This document shows, piece after piece, positions 9,137 through 18,297 of a stretch of DNA of 56,830 nt. The notes beneath the pieces are model-generated. The model was given only the letters and a program-made list of their open reading frames with translations. It ran no database searches and was not told the origin of the DNA. Source of the stretch: JBDTNK01 sp039933775 (GTDB lineage Bacteria > Chloroflexota > Limnocylindria > QHBO01); contig JBDTNK010000009.1 of the NCBI GenBank assembly GCA_039933775.1, forward strand, positions 1-56,830, in the 5' to 3' direction. A program made the position numbers and the translations under genes. Numbering within the stretch: the stretch's first letter is position 1; each line of letters begins with the position of its first letter.

Positions 9137-9652
9137 ATGCGTCGAACGGGCGCGCGTGACGATGATCGACGCGTGACAGCTTCGCGGGCCGCGATCGGCC
9201 TTCCCATCGACGAACCGGCGCTCCGCGATGCCGCGCGGGTGTCCGAACGCATCGCCCTCGACGAGGCGGCGGCGGAGGCGGCTCGCGAGGGGTATCGGGT
9301 GCACGGCCTGCCGAGGCTGAGTCCGGAGGGTGCCCTTGACCTTGAGCCCGATGAGCTCGTGCACGCCCACCGTCCCGCCGCGCTGCTCGAGCACTCGTCG
9401 GCGGATTCGGACTCGCACCGCGAGCCCGGTTTTGGAGCGTTGTGGGTCACCTCTCGGCGCCTCGTCCACGCCGGACCCTCGCCCACGTCGGTGCGGCTCG
9501 AAGACATCGACGAGATGGCCGTGGCAGTCGGCCGGCTGCTCCTCGCACGGCTCCGGAACGGGGCGGGACTCGCAATCGAGACCGATCAGCCGCGGCTGCT
9601 TCGCGTGGTGCTGGCTGCCGCCATCGAGGTCGCGCGGCAGTCGGAGCGCTAG
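9137..9652 (+). CDS. hypothetical protein with PH-like segment
   Basis: A protein of about 171 residues. The start is uncertain: ATG at 9137 is given here, TTG at 9080 would overlap the previous gene by 14 nt, and GTG at 9173 would remove a basic leader. The first half is acidic and Ala-rich. The second half has alternating strands with the pattern GALWVTSRRLVH...VRLEDIDEMAV, as seen in bacterial PH-like domains where a strand reading 'turns on as xTxxRL' recurs, followed by a terminal helix. No enzyme motif is visible. The gene is convergent with, and overlaps by 4 nt, the response-regulator gene. Confidence 0.55.
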   Translation: MRRTGARDDDRRVTASRAAIGLPIDEPALRDAARVSERIALDEAAAEAAREGYRVHGLPRLSPEGALDLEPDELVHAHRPAALLEHSSADSDSHREPGFGALWVTSRRLVHAGPSPTSVRLEDIDEMAVAVGRLLLARLRNGAGLAIETDQPRLLRVVLAAAIEVARQSER

Positions 9653-10308
9653 TTTTCAGGGTACACGTCGCGATATCGTCGCGCCGCCTGTGAGCGGTTC
9701 CGAACCTCGAGCTTGCGCAGGATATTCGACACGTGCGACTCGACCGTGCGCGGACTGATCGTGAGCCGGTCGGCGATCTCGCGATCGGTGAGTCCGTCGG
9801 AGAGGAGCCGCAGGACCTCTTCCTCGCGGCTGCTCACGTCACGCAACGACGCATGATCAGCACCACCTCGCAGCGCACGCCGGGTTGCGGCGCTCATACC
9901 CTCGATCACCGACGCTGCCATGAAGCGCGACATGGCCAGCTCGCCGTGGCCCAGGCCGCGAACCGCCCGTTGCAACGCCTCCGGGCCCAGGTCCTTGGTC
10001 AGGTAGCCGATGGCTCCGCTTCGCATCGCCTCGCCGAGGTCGCGCGCGCTGCCCGAGACGGTGAGCATCACGAACTTGGCGCGCGGCAGCTGCGGCCCGA
10101 GCTCGCGCAGCAGGCTGAGCCCATCGCCGCCAGGCAAGTCGACGTCCAGGAGCACGACGTCGGGATCGAACCCCGGCACAACGGCCATCGCCTCCGCGGC
10201 GCTCGCCGCCTCGCCCACGACCTCGATGTCCGGCGCCATGAGCGCCTGGCGGACGGCCGATCGCACGAGCGCGTGGTCGTCGACGAGGACGACACGCAGC
10301 GGCTTCAC
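9649..10308 (-). CDS. NarL/LuxR-family response regulator
   Basis: A 219-residue regulator. Residues 1-120 are a receiver domain with the acidic pair at Asp10-Asp11, the phosphoacceptor Asp55 in VVLLDVDLPGGDG, a Thr/Ser switch near 83 and a conserved Lys near 105. Residues 150-215 are a LuxR-type helix-turn-helix (SSREEEVLRLLSDGLTDREI, then the recognition helix PRTVESHVSNIL). Both domains are complete, so phosphorylation-controlled DNA binding is expected. Its ATG overlaps the stop of the sensor kinase gene (ATGA at 10305-10308), which identifies the cognate partner. Confidence 0.95.
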   Translation of the reverse strand: MKPLRVVLVDDHALVRSAVRQALMAPDIEVVGEAASAAEAMAVVPGFDPDVVLLDVDLPGGDGLSLLRELGPQLPRAKFVMLTVSGSARDLGEAMRSGAIGYLTKDLGPEALQRAVRGLGHGELAMSRFMAASVIEGMSAATRRALRGGADHASLRDVSSREEEVLRLLSDGLTDREIADRLTISPRTVESHVSNILRKLEVRNRSQAARRYRDVYPEN

Positions 10309-11825
10309 GCGGCATCTCCGCCGGCGAGCCGGACCTCGACCGTTGTGCCGTCCTGGGGTGCCGAACGGACACGGAGCTCGCCACCGATCAGCTGCACCCG
10401 CTCCTCCATGCTCCGCAACCCGTAGCCGCTGGTCCGTGTCGCCGGTTCGAAGCCGCGCCCATTGTCGGTCACCCGAATGGTGGGGGTGGGCCCGTCACTG
10501 CGCACCTCCACGCTGATGAGCGTGGCATCCGCATGCCGGCGTACGTTGTTGAGCGCCTCCTGCACGATGCGGAGCACCTCGGCCTGCGCGCGTGCGTCGA
10601 TCGGCGGGAGGGCACCGTGCGCCACAAATTGTGCTCGGATGCCGAACCGATCGCTGAAATCGTCGACGTAGCGTTCGAGGACCTCGAGCAGCGTGCCCTC
10701 CCCAGCCGGGCGCAGTGCCATCACCGCCTGGCGCGCCTCGGCCAGGGCGGAATCGAGGGCGGTCGCCACGTCGGCGGCCAAAGCGTGGGCCTCCTCGTCG
10801 GCATCGGTCAGCTGCAGCAGTCTCGACTGCTTGAGCTTGGCGTACCACAAGTCCTGTGCCAGCCCGTCATGGATCTCGCGCGCCAGGCGCGCCCGTTCCT
10901 GGAGGGTGGTCTCCGCCAGCTCGAGATCGTGCATGCGCCGCAGCTTGCCGTGCGCCGTGCGGAGGGCAGTCACGTTGATCCGGTTCTCGAGGATGACCCC
11001 GATCAAGAGGCCGACAAAGAACAGAACCATGAGCATATCGCCGGTCGTTACCAGCGAGACGAAGGCACCCGGATGGACCGCGGAGTGCACCTGGGCCAAG
11101 CTGATCACGACAAGCCCGATGGCGAGGACAGCCTCAGTCGGCGCCCGATGCCGATGGAAGGCGAGGTATGAGAGCGCGGCGGCCAGGAGGAAGGCAACCG
11201 CCGGTGCGAGCTGCCCGACGAGGTAGAGCACCGATACGCCGCTCGGCGGCAGCGTGGGACGCGCTTCGAGGGCGCGCAGGGCGGCCGGCTCGATCAGCTG
11301 CGGCAGCGCTGGCGAGGCGGCGGCGACGGCCGCGAGTCCAAGCACGGCCAGGGCCGGGGCGACAAAGATGACCCACGGCATGCGGCTGCCGCTCCCGGTT
11401 CCCTGCAGCGCGGTCATGCCACCGAGCACCAGCAGGACCGACGCGACCGAGCGCGCGAGGATGCCGACCACCAGGGGCCACTGGCCCGGCGCGGAGAGGC
11501 TGAGACCTGTGGCGCCGTCCAGTCGCAGGACGCTCAGCGCCAGGGTGAGGCCGCTCGCGGCGCCCAGGACGAGGAAGGCCCCGGCTCGATACAGCTGCGC
11601 GGATCGCCGTTCGACGCGAAAACGTCCCCAGCTCAGGAGCGCGACGGCGCCCGCGATGACCATGGCGAGCGTGGTGATGAGCGTGTCGAGCGCCGGGTTG
11701 ACCAGCGTCGGCGGGAGCCGCGGGTCGAGCATGACCAGCAGGGTGAGCGCGGCGAACAGTGCGAGGCCGGCGACGACGGCAGGCTCGATCCAGCCACTCG
11801 CCACCCGCCGGGCAGTGGTGGGCAC
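10305..11825 (-). CDS. membrane sensor histidine kinase (HisKA_3 type)
   Basis: About 506 residues. The N-terminal 260 residues contain seven or eight hydrophobic helices with no extracellular sensory domain of note, so it probably senses within the membrane. A short coiled linker leads to the HisKA_3 dimerisation segment, with the phosphoacceptor His319 in REIHDGLAQDL. The HATPase follows with N-box QEALNNVRRHA, G1 VTDNGRGF and G2 GYGLRSMEERV. I chose GTG at 11825 because the frame upstream runs into the phosphatase gene and is low-complexity. The signal is unknown. Confidence 0.92.
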   Translation of the reverse strand: MPTTARRVASGWIEPAVVAGLALFAALTLLVMLDPRLPPTLVNPALDTLITTLAMVIAGAVALLSWGRFRVERRSAQLYRAGAFLVLGAASGLTLALSVLRLDGATGLSLSAPGQWPLVVGILARSVASVLLVLGGMTALQGTGSGSRMPWVIFVAPALAVLGLAAVAAASPALPQLIEPAALRALEARPTLPPSGVSVLYLVGQLAPAVAFLLAAALSYLAFHRHRAPTEAVLAIGLVVISLAQVHSAVHPGAFVSLVTTGDMLMVLFFVGLLIGVILENRINVTALRTAHGKLRRMHDLELAETTLQERARLAREIHDGLAQDLWYAKLKQSRLLQLTDADEEAHALAADVATALDSALAEARQAVMALRPAGEGTLLEVLERYVDDFSDRFGIRAQFVAHGALPPIDARAQAEVLRIVQEALNNVRRHADATLISVEVRSDGPTPTIRVTDNGRGFEPATRTSGYGLRSMEERVQLIGGELRVRSAPQDGTTVEVRLAGGDAA

Positions 11826-11860
11826 GTGCCATTGTGACACCCGTGTCCAGCCGGGCCGGG

Positions 11861-12640
11861 TTAACCACCGAGGAGCGAGAGCATCTCCTCGTGCAGAATG
11901 CCGTTCGTGGCCAGCACGGTCGGACCACTCCAGGACGGGCGCCCCTCGAGATCGGTCATGCGCCCGCCGGCCTCGGTGACGATGGCATACGGTGCGGCAA
12001 GGTCCCAGATCGTCGGCCCAACCTCGACCATCGCCTCCGCCGCGCCCTGTGCGACGAGCGTGTAGCCCCAGAAGTCGCCGAAGCCGCGATCGCGCCACGA
12101 CGCGTTCACGGCCCGATGCAGCCCATCACCCATGCCCGCCCCGTCCATCGCGCGCAGCGAGGAGGAGATGACCTGCGCCTCGCTCATCGTCGCGATGCGC
12201 GAGACGCCCATCGGACGTTCGTCGTTCGCGGTCCGAATCCGCGCTCCCCCGCCGGCGGTTGCGGCCCAGCGCGTCCCGAGGGCCGGCGCCGAGGCGGCAC
12301 CGAGCACCAGTTGGCCGTCCCGCTCGAGCGCGACGAGCGTTGCCCAGATCGGGATGCCGCGCACGAAGTTGTGCGTGCCGTCGATCGGATCGATGATCCA
12401 GCGCGTCTCGCCGTCGCCGGGCTCGGTTCCGAACTCCTCGCCCACGATGCCGTGCGTCGGGAACTCGGCCAGGATCCGCTCGCGCAGCCGAGTCTCGACG
12501 CCGGTGTCGGCCTGCGTGACGAGGGTGCGGTCGTGCTTGGCGGTGATCGTCAGCTCACCGCGGAAGAGCTCGGTGGCGATGGCATCGGTCTCGTCGAGAA
12601 GCGCGTGGGTGAACTGCAGGAGCGCGTCGAGATTGGGCAC
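11861..12640 (-). CDS. inositol monophosphatase family phosphatase
   Basis: A 259-residue Mg-dependent phosphatase. It has the first metal ligands in VGEEFG (near 67-72), the signature WIIDPIDGTHNF (about 80-92) and the C-terminal motif WDLAAPYAIVTEAGG (about 210-225). The family includes SuhB, inositol-1-phosphatase and the HisN-type histidinol-phosphatase; sequence alone does not separate these. No his genes are nearby. It lies 35 nt upstream of the sensor kinase gene on the same strand and may share its transcript. It is divergent from the DUF885 gene, with only 22 nt between starts. Confidence 0.88.
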   Translation of the reverse strand: MPNLDALLQFTHALLDETDAIATELFRGELTITAKHDRTLVTQADTGVETRLRERILAEFPTHGIVGEEFGTEPGDGETRWIIDPIDGTHNFVRGIPIWATLVALERDGQLVLGAASAPALGTRWAATAGGGARIRTANDERPMGVSRIATMSEAQVISSSLRAMDGAGMGDGLHRAVNASWRDRGFGDFWGYTLVAQGAAEAMVEVGPTIWDLAAPYAIVTEAGGRMTDLEGRPSWSGPTVLATNGILHEEMLSLLGG

Positions 12641-12662
12641 CCGGGCAGTCTACGATGCCGCG

Positions 12663-14327
12663 ATGGATGAGCGACCCGACTCCCGCCTGGCGCAGCTGGC
12701 CGAAGCCTACTGGGAGGCCAGGCTCGATGCGGATCCGTTGACCGCGACCGCGATCGGTGACCGACGCCGCGACGATCGCCTGCCCGACATCACGCCCGAT
12801 GGCCGTGTGCGCCGCTGCGCACAGCTGACCGATATGGCGGCCACGGCGACGACGCTCGATGATGGGGCGCTGTCCGGCACGGACCGCATCACGCTCGAGG
12901 CGCTGCGCGAGTCGCTCACGACCGATCTCGCCTTCGTCGACGCCGAGCTGAACGACATGACCGTCGATCCGCTCGAAGGCCCGCAGGTGGCGCTGCTCAA
13001 CGTGCCGTCGTACCAGCCGCTGGCCTCGGCCGAGCAGGCGGACGCCTATGCGCGGCGTGTCGAGGCCATGGGGTCCCAGGTCGACGATCATGCCGCCAAC
13101 CTGCGCCGCGGACTGGCCGCCGGCCGCGTGAGCGTTGCCGTGCTCGTCGAGCGGGTGATCGCCGAGCTCGACATGTTGCTCGCGCGGCCGGCCGGCGAAT
13201 GGCCGCTGGCGACCCACGCGGCGGAGGATGGCGCGCTGCGCGTGCGGCTTGAGCAATCCATCCTTGATGGGCTGACGCCGGCGTTCGAGCGCTATCGCAC
13301 CTGCCTGGTCAACGAGATCCTGCCGGCCAGCCGCGACGAGGGTCACCCCGGCCTGGGTCACGTGCCGAACGGCGCGGCATCGTACCGGGCGCTGGTTCGC
13401 GGCTATACGACGATCGAGGCGACGCCCGAGGAGCTGCACGAGCTGGGGCGCCAGGAAGTCGAGCGAATCGACACAGAGCTCCGTGACCTGGGCGCTCGGC
13501 TGCTCGGCACAGACACCCTCCAGGAAACGCTGCGCGCGCTGCGATCCGACCCCGAGCTGCATTTCGCCGCACGCGAAGAGGTGGCCGCCGTGGCGGAGGC
13601 GTCGTTGCGTCGCGCGGAAGCCGCGGTGTCGGCCTGGTTCGGACGCCTGCCGAGCTCGCCATGCGAGGTGGTGCGCATGCAGCCGCACGAAGAGGCGCAC
13701 TCGACGATCGCCTACTACCGCGATCCGGCAGCCGATGGCAGCCGCGCCGGCCAGTACTGGATCAACACCTCGGAGCCCGCGACCCGGCCGCGGTACGAGG
13801 CAGAGGCGCTCGCCTTCCACGAGTCGGTGCCCGGTCACCACCTGCAGGTGGCGCTGGCCCAGGAGATCGAGGGCCTGCCGGCCTTCCGCCGCCACTCGCT
13901 GGTCACCGCCTACGTCGAGGGCTGGGGCCTGTACAGCGAGCGGCTGGCGGGCGAGATGGGCCTCTACTCGGGCGACCTCGACCGCTTCGGCATCGCCTCG
14001 TTCGACGCGTGGCGCGCGTGCCGGCTCGTCGTCGACACCGGCATGCACGCCCTCGGCTGGAGTCGACCGCAGGCGATCGCGTTCATGACCGAGCACACCG
14101 CGCTCGGCGAGAACAACATCGCCAACGAGGTGGACCGATATATTGCCTGGCCCGGACAGGCACTGGCCTACAAGGTCGGGCAGCTCGAGCTGCTACGGCT
14201 ACGGACCGAGGCCCGTGAGCGGCAGGGCGATCGCTTCGACATCCGCGCCTTCCACGACGCGGTGCTCGACGGCGGCGCGCTGCCGCTCCCGGTGCTGCGA
14301 CAGGTCGTCGAGGCGCGCCTGCCGTGA
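12663..14327 (+). CDS. DUF885 family putative metallopeptidase
   Basis: A 554-residue protein without a signal peptide. It has the typical DUF885 opening (L..AYWEARLDADPLTATAIGDRR) and, near residues 383-390, the zinc-like motif FHESVPGHHLQ. A second conserved block, YVEGWGLYSERLAGEMG, follows about 35 residues later. These two blocks form the proposed active site of this family of putative carboxypeptidase-like zinc enzymes. Length is normal. ATG at 12663 gives MDERPDSRLAQLAE. With the M3 oligopeptidase it is the second cytoplasmic peptidase of the window. Confidence 0.87.
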   Translation: MDERPDSRLAQLAEAYWEARLDADPLTATAIGDRRRDDRLPDITPDGRVRRCAQLTDMAATATTLDDGALSGTDRITLEALRESLTTDLAFVDAELNDMTVDPLEGPQVALLNVPSYQPLASAEQADAYARRVEAMGSQVDDHAANLRRGLAAGRVSVAVLVERVIAELDMLLARPAGEWPLATHAAEDGALRVRLEQSILDGLTPAFERYRTCLVNEILPASRDEGHPGLGHVPNGAASYRALVRGYTTIEATPEELHELGRQEVERIDTELRDLGARLLGTDTLQETLRALRSDPELHFAAREEVAAVAEASLRRAEAAVSAWFGRLPSSPCEVVRMQPHEEAHSTIAYYRDPAADGSRAGQYWINTSEPATRPRYEAEALAFHESVPGHHLQVALAQEIEGLPAFRRHSLVTAYVEGWGLYSERLAGEMGLYSGDLDRFGIASFDAWRACRLVVDTGMHALGWSRPQAIAFMTEHTALGENNIANEVDRYIAWPGQALAYKVGQLELLRLRTEARERQGDRFDIRAFHDAVLDGGALPLPVLRQVVEARLP

Positions 14328-14355
14328 CGGCATCCCACGTGCGTCAGCGCCGGGC

Positions 14356-15136
14356 ATGAGACTCGCGGTGCAGCGCTGGCCCGACACGCTCGACGCTGCC
14401 GCGCCAACGGTCCTGCTGGTCCATGGCATCACGGCGTCGAGCGGAACGTGGTGGCGTGTCGCGCCCGCGCTGGTCGACGCGGGCTGGCAGGTGCTGGCCG
14501 TCGACCTGGCGCTGCCACGGTGCCTCGGGCTGCGAGCCATTGCTCGGCGTGCGCGACGTGGCGGATGATGTTGCGGAGACGCTCGTCGCGGAGCTGGGCC
14601 GCGCCCACGTCGATGTGGCGTGGGGCCACTCCCTGGGCGGCCGCACGATCATGCAGCTGCTCAACTCGATCCCCGGTGCCGCGAACCGCGCGGTGATCGA
14701 GGATCCACCCGGACGGCTGACCGGACTCGAGGAGCGTGCGACGAACTGGCGTCGCGAGGTGGAGCTCGCCCGCAGCGACCCGCTCGCCTTCGCGGCCGAG
14801 CAGCGCGAGGCGAACCCAATGTGGGACGAGCGCGACATCCAGCACAACGTGGCGAGCGTCGCCGCCTGCCGCATCGAGCCGGTCACCGACGCGCTCGATG
14901 CGGGACTGAGCGAAACCGCGATCGAGCTGGCGCCCGGCATCCACGTGCCGACGCTGCTTGTCGTTGCGGCGCACGGCTCGGGGCTCCCCGAGCCGGACCG
15001 CTCCGAGACCATCGCCGCGCTGCCGTCAGGCTCGAAGCTCGTCGAGCTTCCCGGCGGCCACACGCTGCATCGCGACGTCCCCGACGCGTACCTGGCCACG
15101 ATCCTGGGCTGGTTGGGCGCGCCACGCTCCGAGTGA
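14356..15136 (+). pseudogene. alpha/beta hydrolase with a single-base frameshift
   Basis: Two frames that together make one complete hydrolase of about 259 residues. The first (ATG 14356 to about 14507) carries the core strands and oxyanion loop LLVHGITASSGTWW. The second (about 14510 to the TGA at 15134-15136) carries the rest, including the nucleophile elbow WGHSLGG and the terminal GGHTLHRD with the catalytic His. Removing one G at 14508-14509 restores DLR.HGAS, the family's expected segment. The total length is 3n+1, as expected for one inserted base. Either the gene is recently inactivated or the base is a sequencing or assembly error. All catalytic residues are otherwise intact. Confidence 0.82.
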
Positions 15137-15230
15137 GCCTCAGGTGCGCTCGTGGGTCGGCATCAATGGCAGGAGCGTGGTGCCGAGCGCGCTGATCGCC
15201 GAAGTGGATCTCGATGTCAGCCGCCAGACG

Positions 15231-16709
15231 TCACCGACCGGTCGCGTCGAGCTGGCGGCGCAGCTCCTCGTTCACGAGGCGCGCATCGGCACGTCCGGCC
15301 GTGCGCTTCATGACCTGCCCGACAAGGAATCCGTACAGCTGCTGCTTGCCGGCGCGGTACTCCGCCACCTGCGACGGGAACTCGGCGAGCACCGTCTCCA
15401 CTTCCTGACCGATGGCTCCCAGGTCGCTGACGGACCCCAGCCCCTCGGCCTCGATCACCGCATGCGGCGACTCGCCACTCTCGAAGACGCGCACCAGCAC
15501 CGCCTTGGCGTTCGTCGCCGAGACGCGACCTGCCTCCACCTCGGCGATGAGCTCGGCGAGGCCGTTGGGACGCAGCCCGATGTCGTCGGCCCGCAGGCCG
15601 TCGGCCGCGTGGCGATTCAGGAGGCGGCTCAGCTCGCCGCTGACCCAGTTGGCCGCGACCTTCGGCACGATGCCGGCCGCCACGACGCCCTCGTAGTAAT
15701 CGGCCAGCGCCACGTCAGCGGTCAGCACGCCGGCGTCGTAGGTCGAGAGTCCCATCTCGGCCTCGTAGCGCGCGCGACGCGCCGCCGGCAGCTCGGCCAG
15801 CGACGAGCGGACGTGCGAGACCCAGGATTCCGACGGGCGCAGCGGCGGCAGGTCCGGCTCGGGGAAGTAGCGGTAGTCGTTCGCCTCCTCCTTGCTGCGC
15901 TGCGGAATCGTGCGGCCGTGCGTCTCGTCCCAGCCGCGCGTCTCCTGGAAGAGTGGCTCACCCCGCTCGAGCGCCTCGGCGTGGCGATCTACCTCGTATG
16001 CCATCGCACGCTCCAGGCTGCGGAAGCTGTTGAGGTTCTTGACCTCGACCTTCGTGCCGAGGCGCTCCTCGCCCATCGGCCTGATGCTGACGTTACCCTC
16101 GATCCGCATCGAGCCGGTGTCCATGTCGCCGTCGCTGGCGCCGATGTGGCGCAGGATGTCGCGCAGCGTCTCGCCGTAGGCGCGCGCCTGGGCCGGCGAG
16201 CGGATATCGGGCTCGGTGACGATCTCCATGAGCGGGATCCCGGCGCGGTTGAAGTCGACCAGCGTGTGCCCGCGGCCGCCATGCTGCATGCGAGCCGTGT
16301 CTTCCTCGAGGTGGGCGCGGGTGATGCCAACGGTGACATCGGTCCCTTCGGAGGCGACCGGGACGACAAGCCGCCCATTGCTCGTGAGCGGGAGCGCGTA
16401 CTGGCTGATCTGGTAGCCCTTGGGCAGGTCCGGATAGAAGTAGTTCTTGCGCTCGAAGCGCACCGCCACGGTCTCGACGCGACAGCTGAGCGCGAGGCCG
16501 GTGAGCATGACGAGCTCGACCGCGCGGCGGTTGATGACCGGCAGCGTGCCGGGCAGGCCCATGCAGACCGGGCAGACGCGCGTGTTCGGCTCATCGGGAA
16601 CGTCCGGCGCTGCCGCCGTGGGGCAGCCACAGAACATCTTCGAGACGGTGCGCAGTTGTGCATGCACCTCGATGCCGATGACCGTCTCGTATCGCGTGCC
16701 GATCGCCAT
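15231..16709 (-). CDS. gatB: Asp-tRNA(Asn)/Glu-tRNA(Gln) amidotransferase subunit B
   Basis: A 492-residue GatB. The start ATG at 16709 gives MAIGTRYETVIGIEVHAQL. The signature block with FCGC, then VCPVCMGLPGTLPV (about 45-60), carries the Cys residues of the zinc site. DFNRAGIPLMEIVTEPD and the C-terminal tail-domain helices are also present. GatB binds the mischarged tRNA, activates the aspartyl or glutamyl group and receives ammonia from GatA. gatC and gatA lie 6 kb away on the same strand. The gene is divergent from a small hypothetical gene, with 24 nt between starts. Confidence 0.96.
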   Translation of the reverse strand: MAIGTRYETVIGIEVHAQLRTVSKMFCGCPTAAAPDVPDEPNTRVCPVCMGLPGTLPVINRRAVELVMLTGLALSCRVETVAVRFERKNYFYPDLPKGYQISQYALPLTSNGRLVVPVASEGTDVTVGITRAHLEEDTARMQHGGRGHTLVDFNRAGIPLMEIVTEPDIRSPAQARAYGETLRDILRHIGASDGDMDTGSMRIEGNVSIRPMGEERLGTKVEVKNLNSFRSLERAMAYEVDRHAEALERGEPLFQETRGWDETHGRTIPQRSKEEANDYRYFPEPDLPPLRPSESWVSHVRSSLAELPAARRARYEAEMGLSTYDAGVLTADVALADYYEGVVAAGIVPKVAANWVSGELSRLLNRHAADGLRADDIGLRPNGLAELIAEVEAGRVSATNAKAVLVRVFESGESPHAVIEAEGLGSVSDLGAIGQEVETVLAEFPSQVAEYRAGKQQLYGFLVGQVMKRTAGRADARLVNEELRRQLDATGR

Positions 16710-16733
16710 GCGCCGATTGTATGCTGCGCGACG

Positions 16734-17150
16734 ATGAAGATCGGCGAGTGGGACAACCTGGGCCGAGCCCGCGCGCTCGTGCAGCGCCAGATCGGCGAGC
16801 TCGCTGCCGCCGAGTACGCGGCACACGTCACGGTCCATCCCGACAACGGGCGGGTGCGCATCCTGGTGGCGACCGATATCGGCCTGCTCGACTATTCGTA
16901 TGCGCCGGCGGGGGCCGATCCAGAGGCCGCGTGGTTCCTGCGCGGCTCGATCGTGCGCTGGGCCAGCGTTCGCGGGCTTCGGCTCCAGACCGATGCCCAG
17001 CTCGGCGAGGACGGCGCTGAATCGCGCGAGGTGTGGCACCTGCTGGCGAGCGACCCCAAGATCGAGCTGAAGGCCGAGTCCGATGCCGGCGACCGATCGG
17101 TCGATGCGCTGCTGGCCTTCGCGCGGGCCTGCATGCAGTACGCCGGCTAG
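16734..17150 (+). CDS. hypothetical protein
   Basis: A 138-residue soluble protein starting MKIGEWDNLGRARALVQRQI. It alternates helix and beta strands, with a central segment VRILVATDIGLLDYSYAP and a helical tail ending ACMQYAG. No catalytic motif, signal or membrane segment was seen. The strand pattern in the middle (IGLLDY...VRWASVRGLRL) resembles PH-like folds, but this is weak. It is divergently oriented to gatB and convergent with the methyltransferase gene. Confidence 0.6.
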   Translation: MKIGEWDNLGRARALVQRQIGELAAAEYAAHVTVHPDNGRVRILVATDIGLLDYSYAPAGADPEAAWFLRGSIVRWASVRGLRLQTDAQLGEDGAESREVWHLLASDPKIELKAESDAGDRSVDALLAFARACMQYAG

Positions 17151-17153
17151 GCG

Positions 17154-17942
17154 CTACCCGGGGATCGTCTGCGCCGCGGGCCGCCGTGCGGTGAGGTAGA
17201 TCGCGCCAAAGGGAATGACATAGGCGCCGTTCTCGTCGCGCGGGGTCGCGGCGAGCATCGCCACGGTGAGCGCCTCGTGCTCCTCGTCGCTCCAGTCGCG
17301 GGTCGCCTCGGCACGCGAGCCGATGCGGCGCCAGGTACGGAACAGCTCCTCTGAACCGAGGCGGATGACCAGCGAGGGATCGGCCTCCGTCGCCACATCG
17401 GCCCAGCCGGCGGCCTCCGCGACGGCACGGAGCTGGTCCGGCCCGAGATAGCGGCCACTGGTATCGATCCCGGTCCGCTCGTAGATGTGCGCGTACAGGG
17501 CACTCGGCGTGACTTCGAGCGGACCTGGCCCCGACAGCGAGACGCGTCCGCCGGGACGCGTGACGCGCAGCCACTCCCGCAGGGCGGTCTCGCGATCCCG
17601 CGCGAAATGCAGCGCGTGCGAGGAGACGACGACATCGAACGAGGCGTCCTCGAAGGTGAGCGCGGTGAAATCCATCGCTTCGAACGTCGCACCGGGGACG
17701 TTGTGACGCGCCAGTTCGAGCATGCCCGGTGCACCGTCGATGCCCACCACCGTGCGTCCCTCGCCGACCGCCGCGGCGGCAGCCGATCCGGTCCCGGTGC
17801 CGACGTCGAGCACCTGCTGGTTCGGCCGCAGTGCCGCCCGTGCGACGACCCGCTGCGCGACGGGAAGCAGCGTCCGGGCGATCGTGGCCTCGTAGCCGCG
17901 CGCGCCGGCATCGAACGACTCCGACGATCGCGGGACCGTCAC
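17154..17942 (-). CDS. class I SAM-dependent methyltransferase
   Basis: A 262-residue UbiE-like methyltransferase. Motif I, VLDVGTGTG, is near residues 44-52, with the acidic motif II in VVGIDGAPGMLE. Motif III lies in FDVVVSSHALHF. A further alpha/beta half contains RPGGRVSLSGPGP. The substrate is unknown. The gene overlaps the small gene upstream by 4 nt (ATGA at 17939-17942), so the two are cotranslated. The C-terminal tail beyond 220 is not typical of menaquinone methyltransferases, so I do not assign that function. Confidence 0.88.
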   Translation of the reverse strand: MTVPRSSESFDAGARGYEATIARTLLPVAQRVVARAALRPNQQVLDVGTGTGSAAAAAVGEGRTVVGIDGAPGMLELARHNVPGATFEAMDFTALTFEDASFDVVVSSHALHFARDRETALREWLRVTRPGGRVSLSGPGPLEVTPSALYAHIYERTGIDTSGRYLGPDQLRAVAEAAGWADVATEADPSLVIRLGSEELFRTWRRIGSRAEATRDWSDEEHEALTVAMLAATPRDENGAYVIPFGAIYLTARRPAAQTIPG

Positions 17943-18295
17943 GCTTCTCCTCCGCCGTCAGCGACCGTGATGAGCGCGTCGATCGCCTGTTCGCCGCTCC
18001 ACATGGCAGTGACGCCACGATCGAGGAGCATCTGGGCACCGGCACCGACGAACGTCACGCCCTCGGCGGCACGCATCGCCATCAGCACGAAGAGGCGCGG
18101 GCGCAGCGCCGATGCGACCTCGGCGCCGGGGAGCTGCCGCGCCCAGCCGCCATCCCCCACCCGTTCCACCAGGGACGCGGCGAGGAGCGTGAGGTCGCCG
18201 TCACCGAGCGTATAGGCCAGATAGCGGATCGGCAGTCGCTGGCCGGATCGCGGCTCGACGAAGGAAGCGATCTGGCCGAACGTGGCGAGTTGCAT
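17939..18295 (-). CDS. hypothetical protein coupled to methyltransferase
   Basis: A 118-residue protein (MQLATFGQIASFVEP start) of mixed alpha/beta composition. No signal peptide or membrane helix was seen, although residues 70-85 are moderately hydrophobic. I recognise no domain. The gene lies between the aminotransferase (its stop is 2 nt upstream of this start) and the methyltransferase (4-nt overlap). The three therefore form one transcription unit, and this protein may be a partner of one of the two enzymes. Confidence 0.6.
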   Translation of the reverse strand: MQLATFGQIASFVEPRSGQRLPIRYLAYTLGDGDLTLLAASLVERVGDGGWARQLPGAEVASALRPRLFVLMAMRAAEGVTFVGAGAQMLLDRGVTAMWSGEQAIDALITVADGGGEA

Positions 18296-18297
18296 CG

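Noticed and set aside
11825..12098. Longer sensor-kinase start at 12098
   Set aside because: That N-terminus would overlap the inositol-monophosphatase gene and is low-complexity with no hydrophobic helix. GTG 11825 is preferred.
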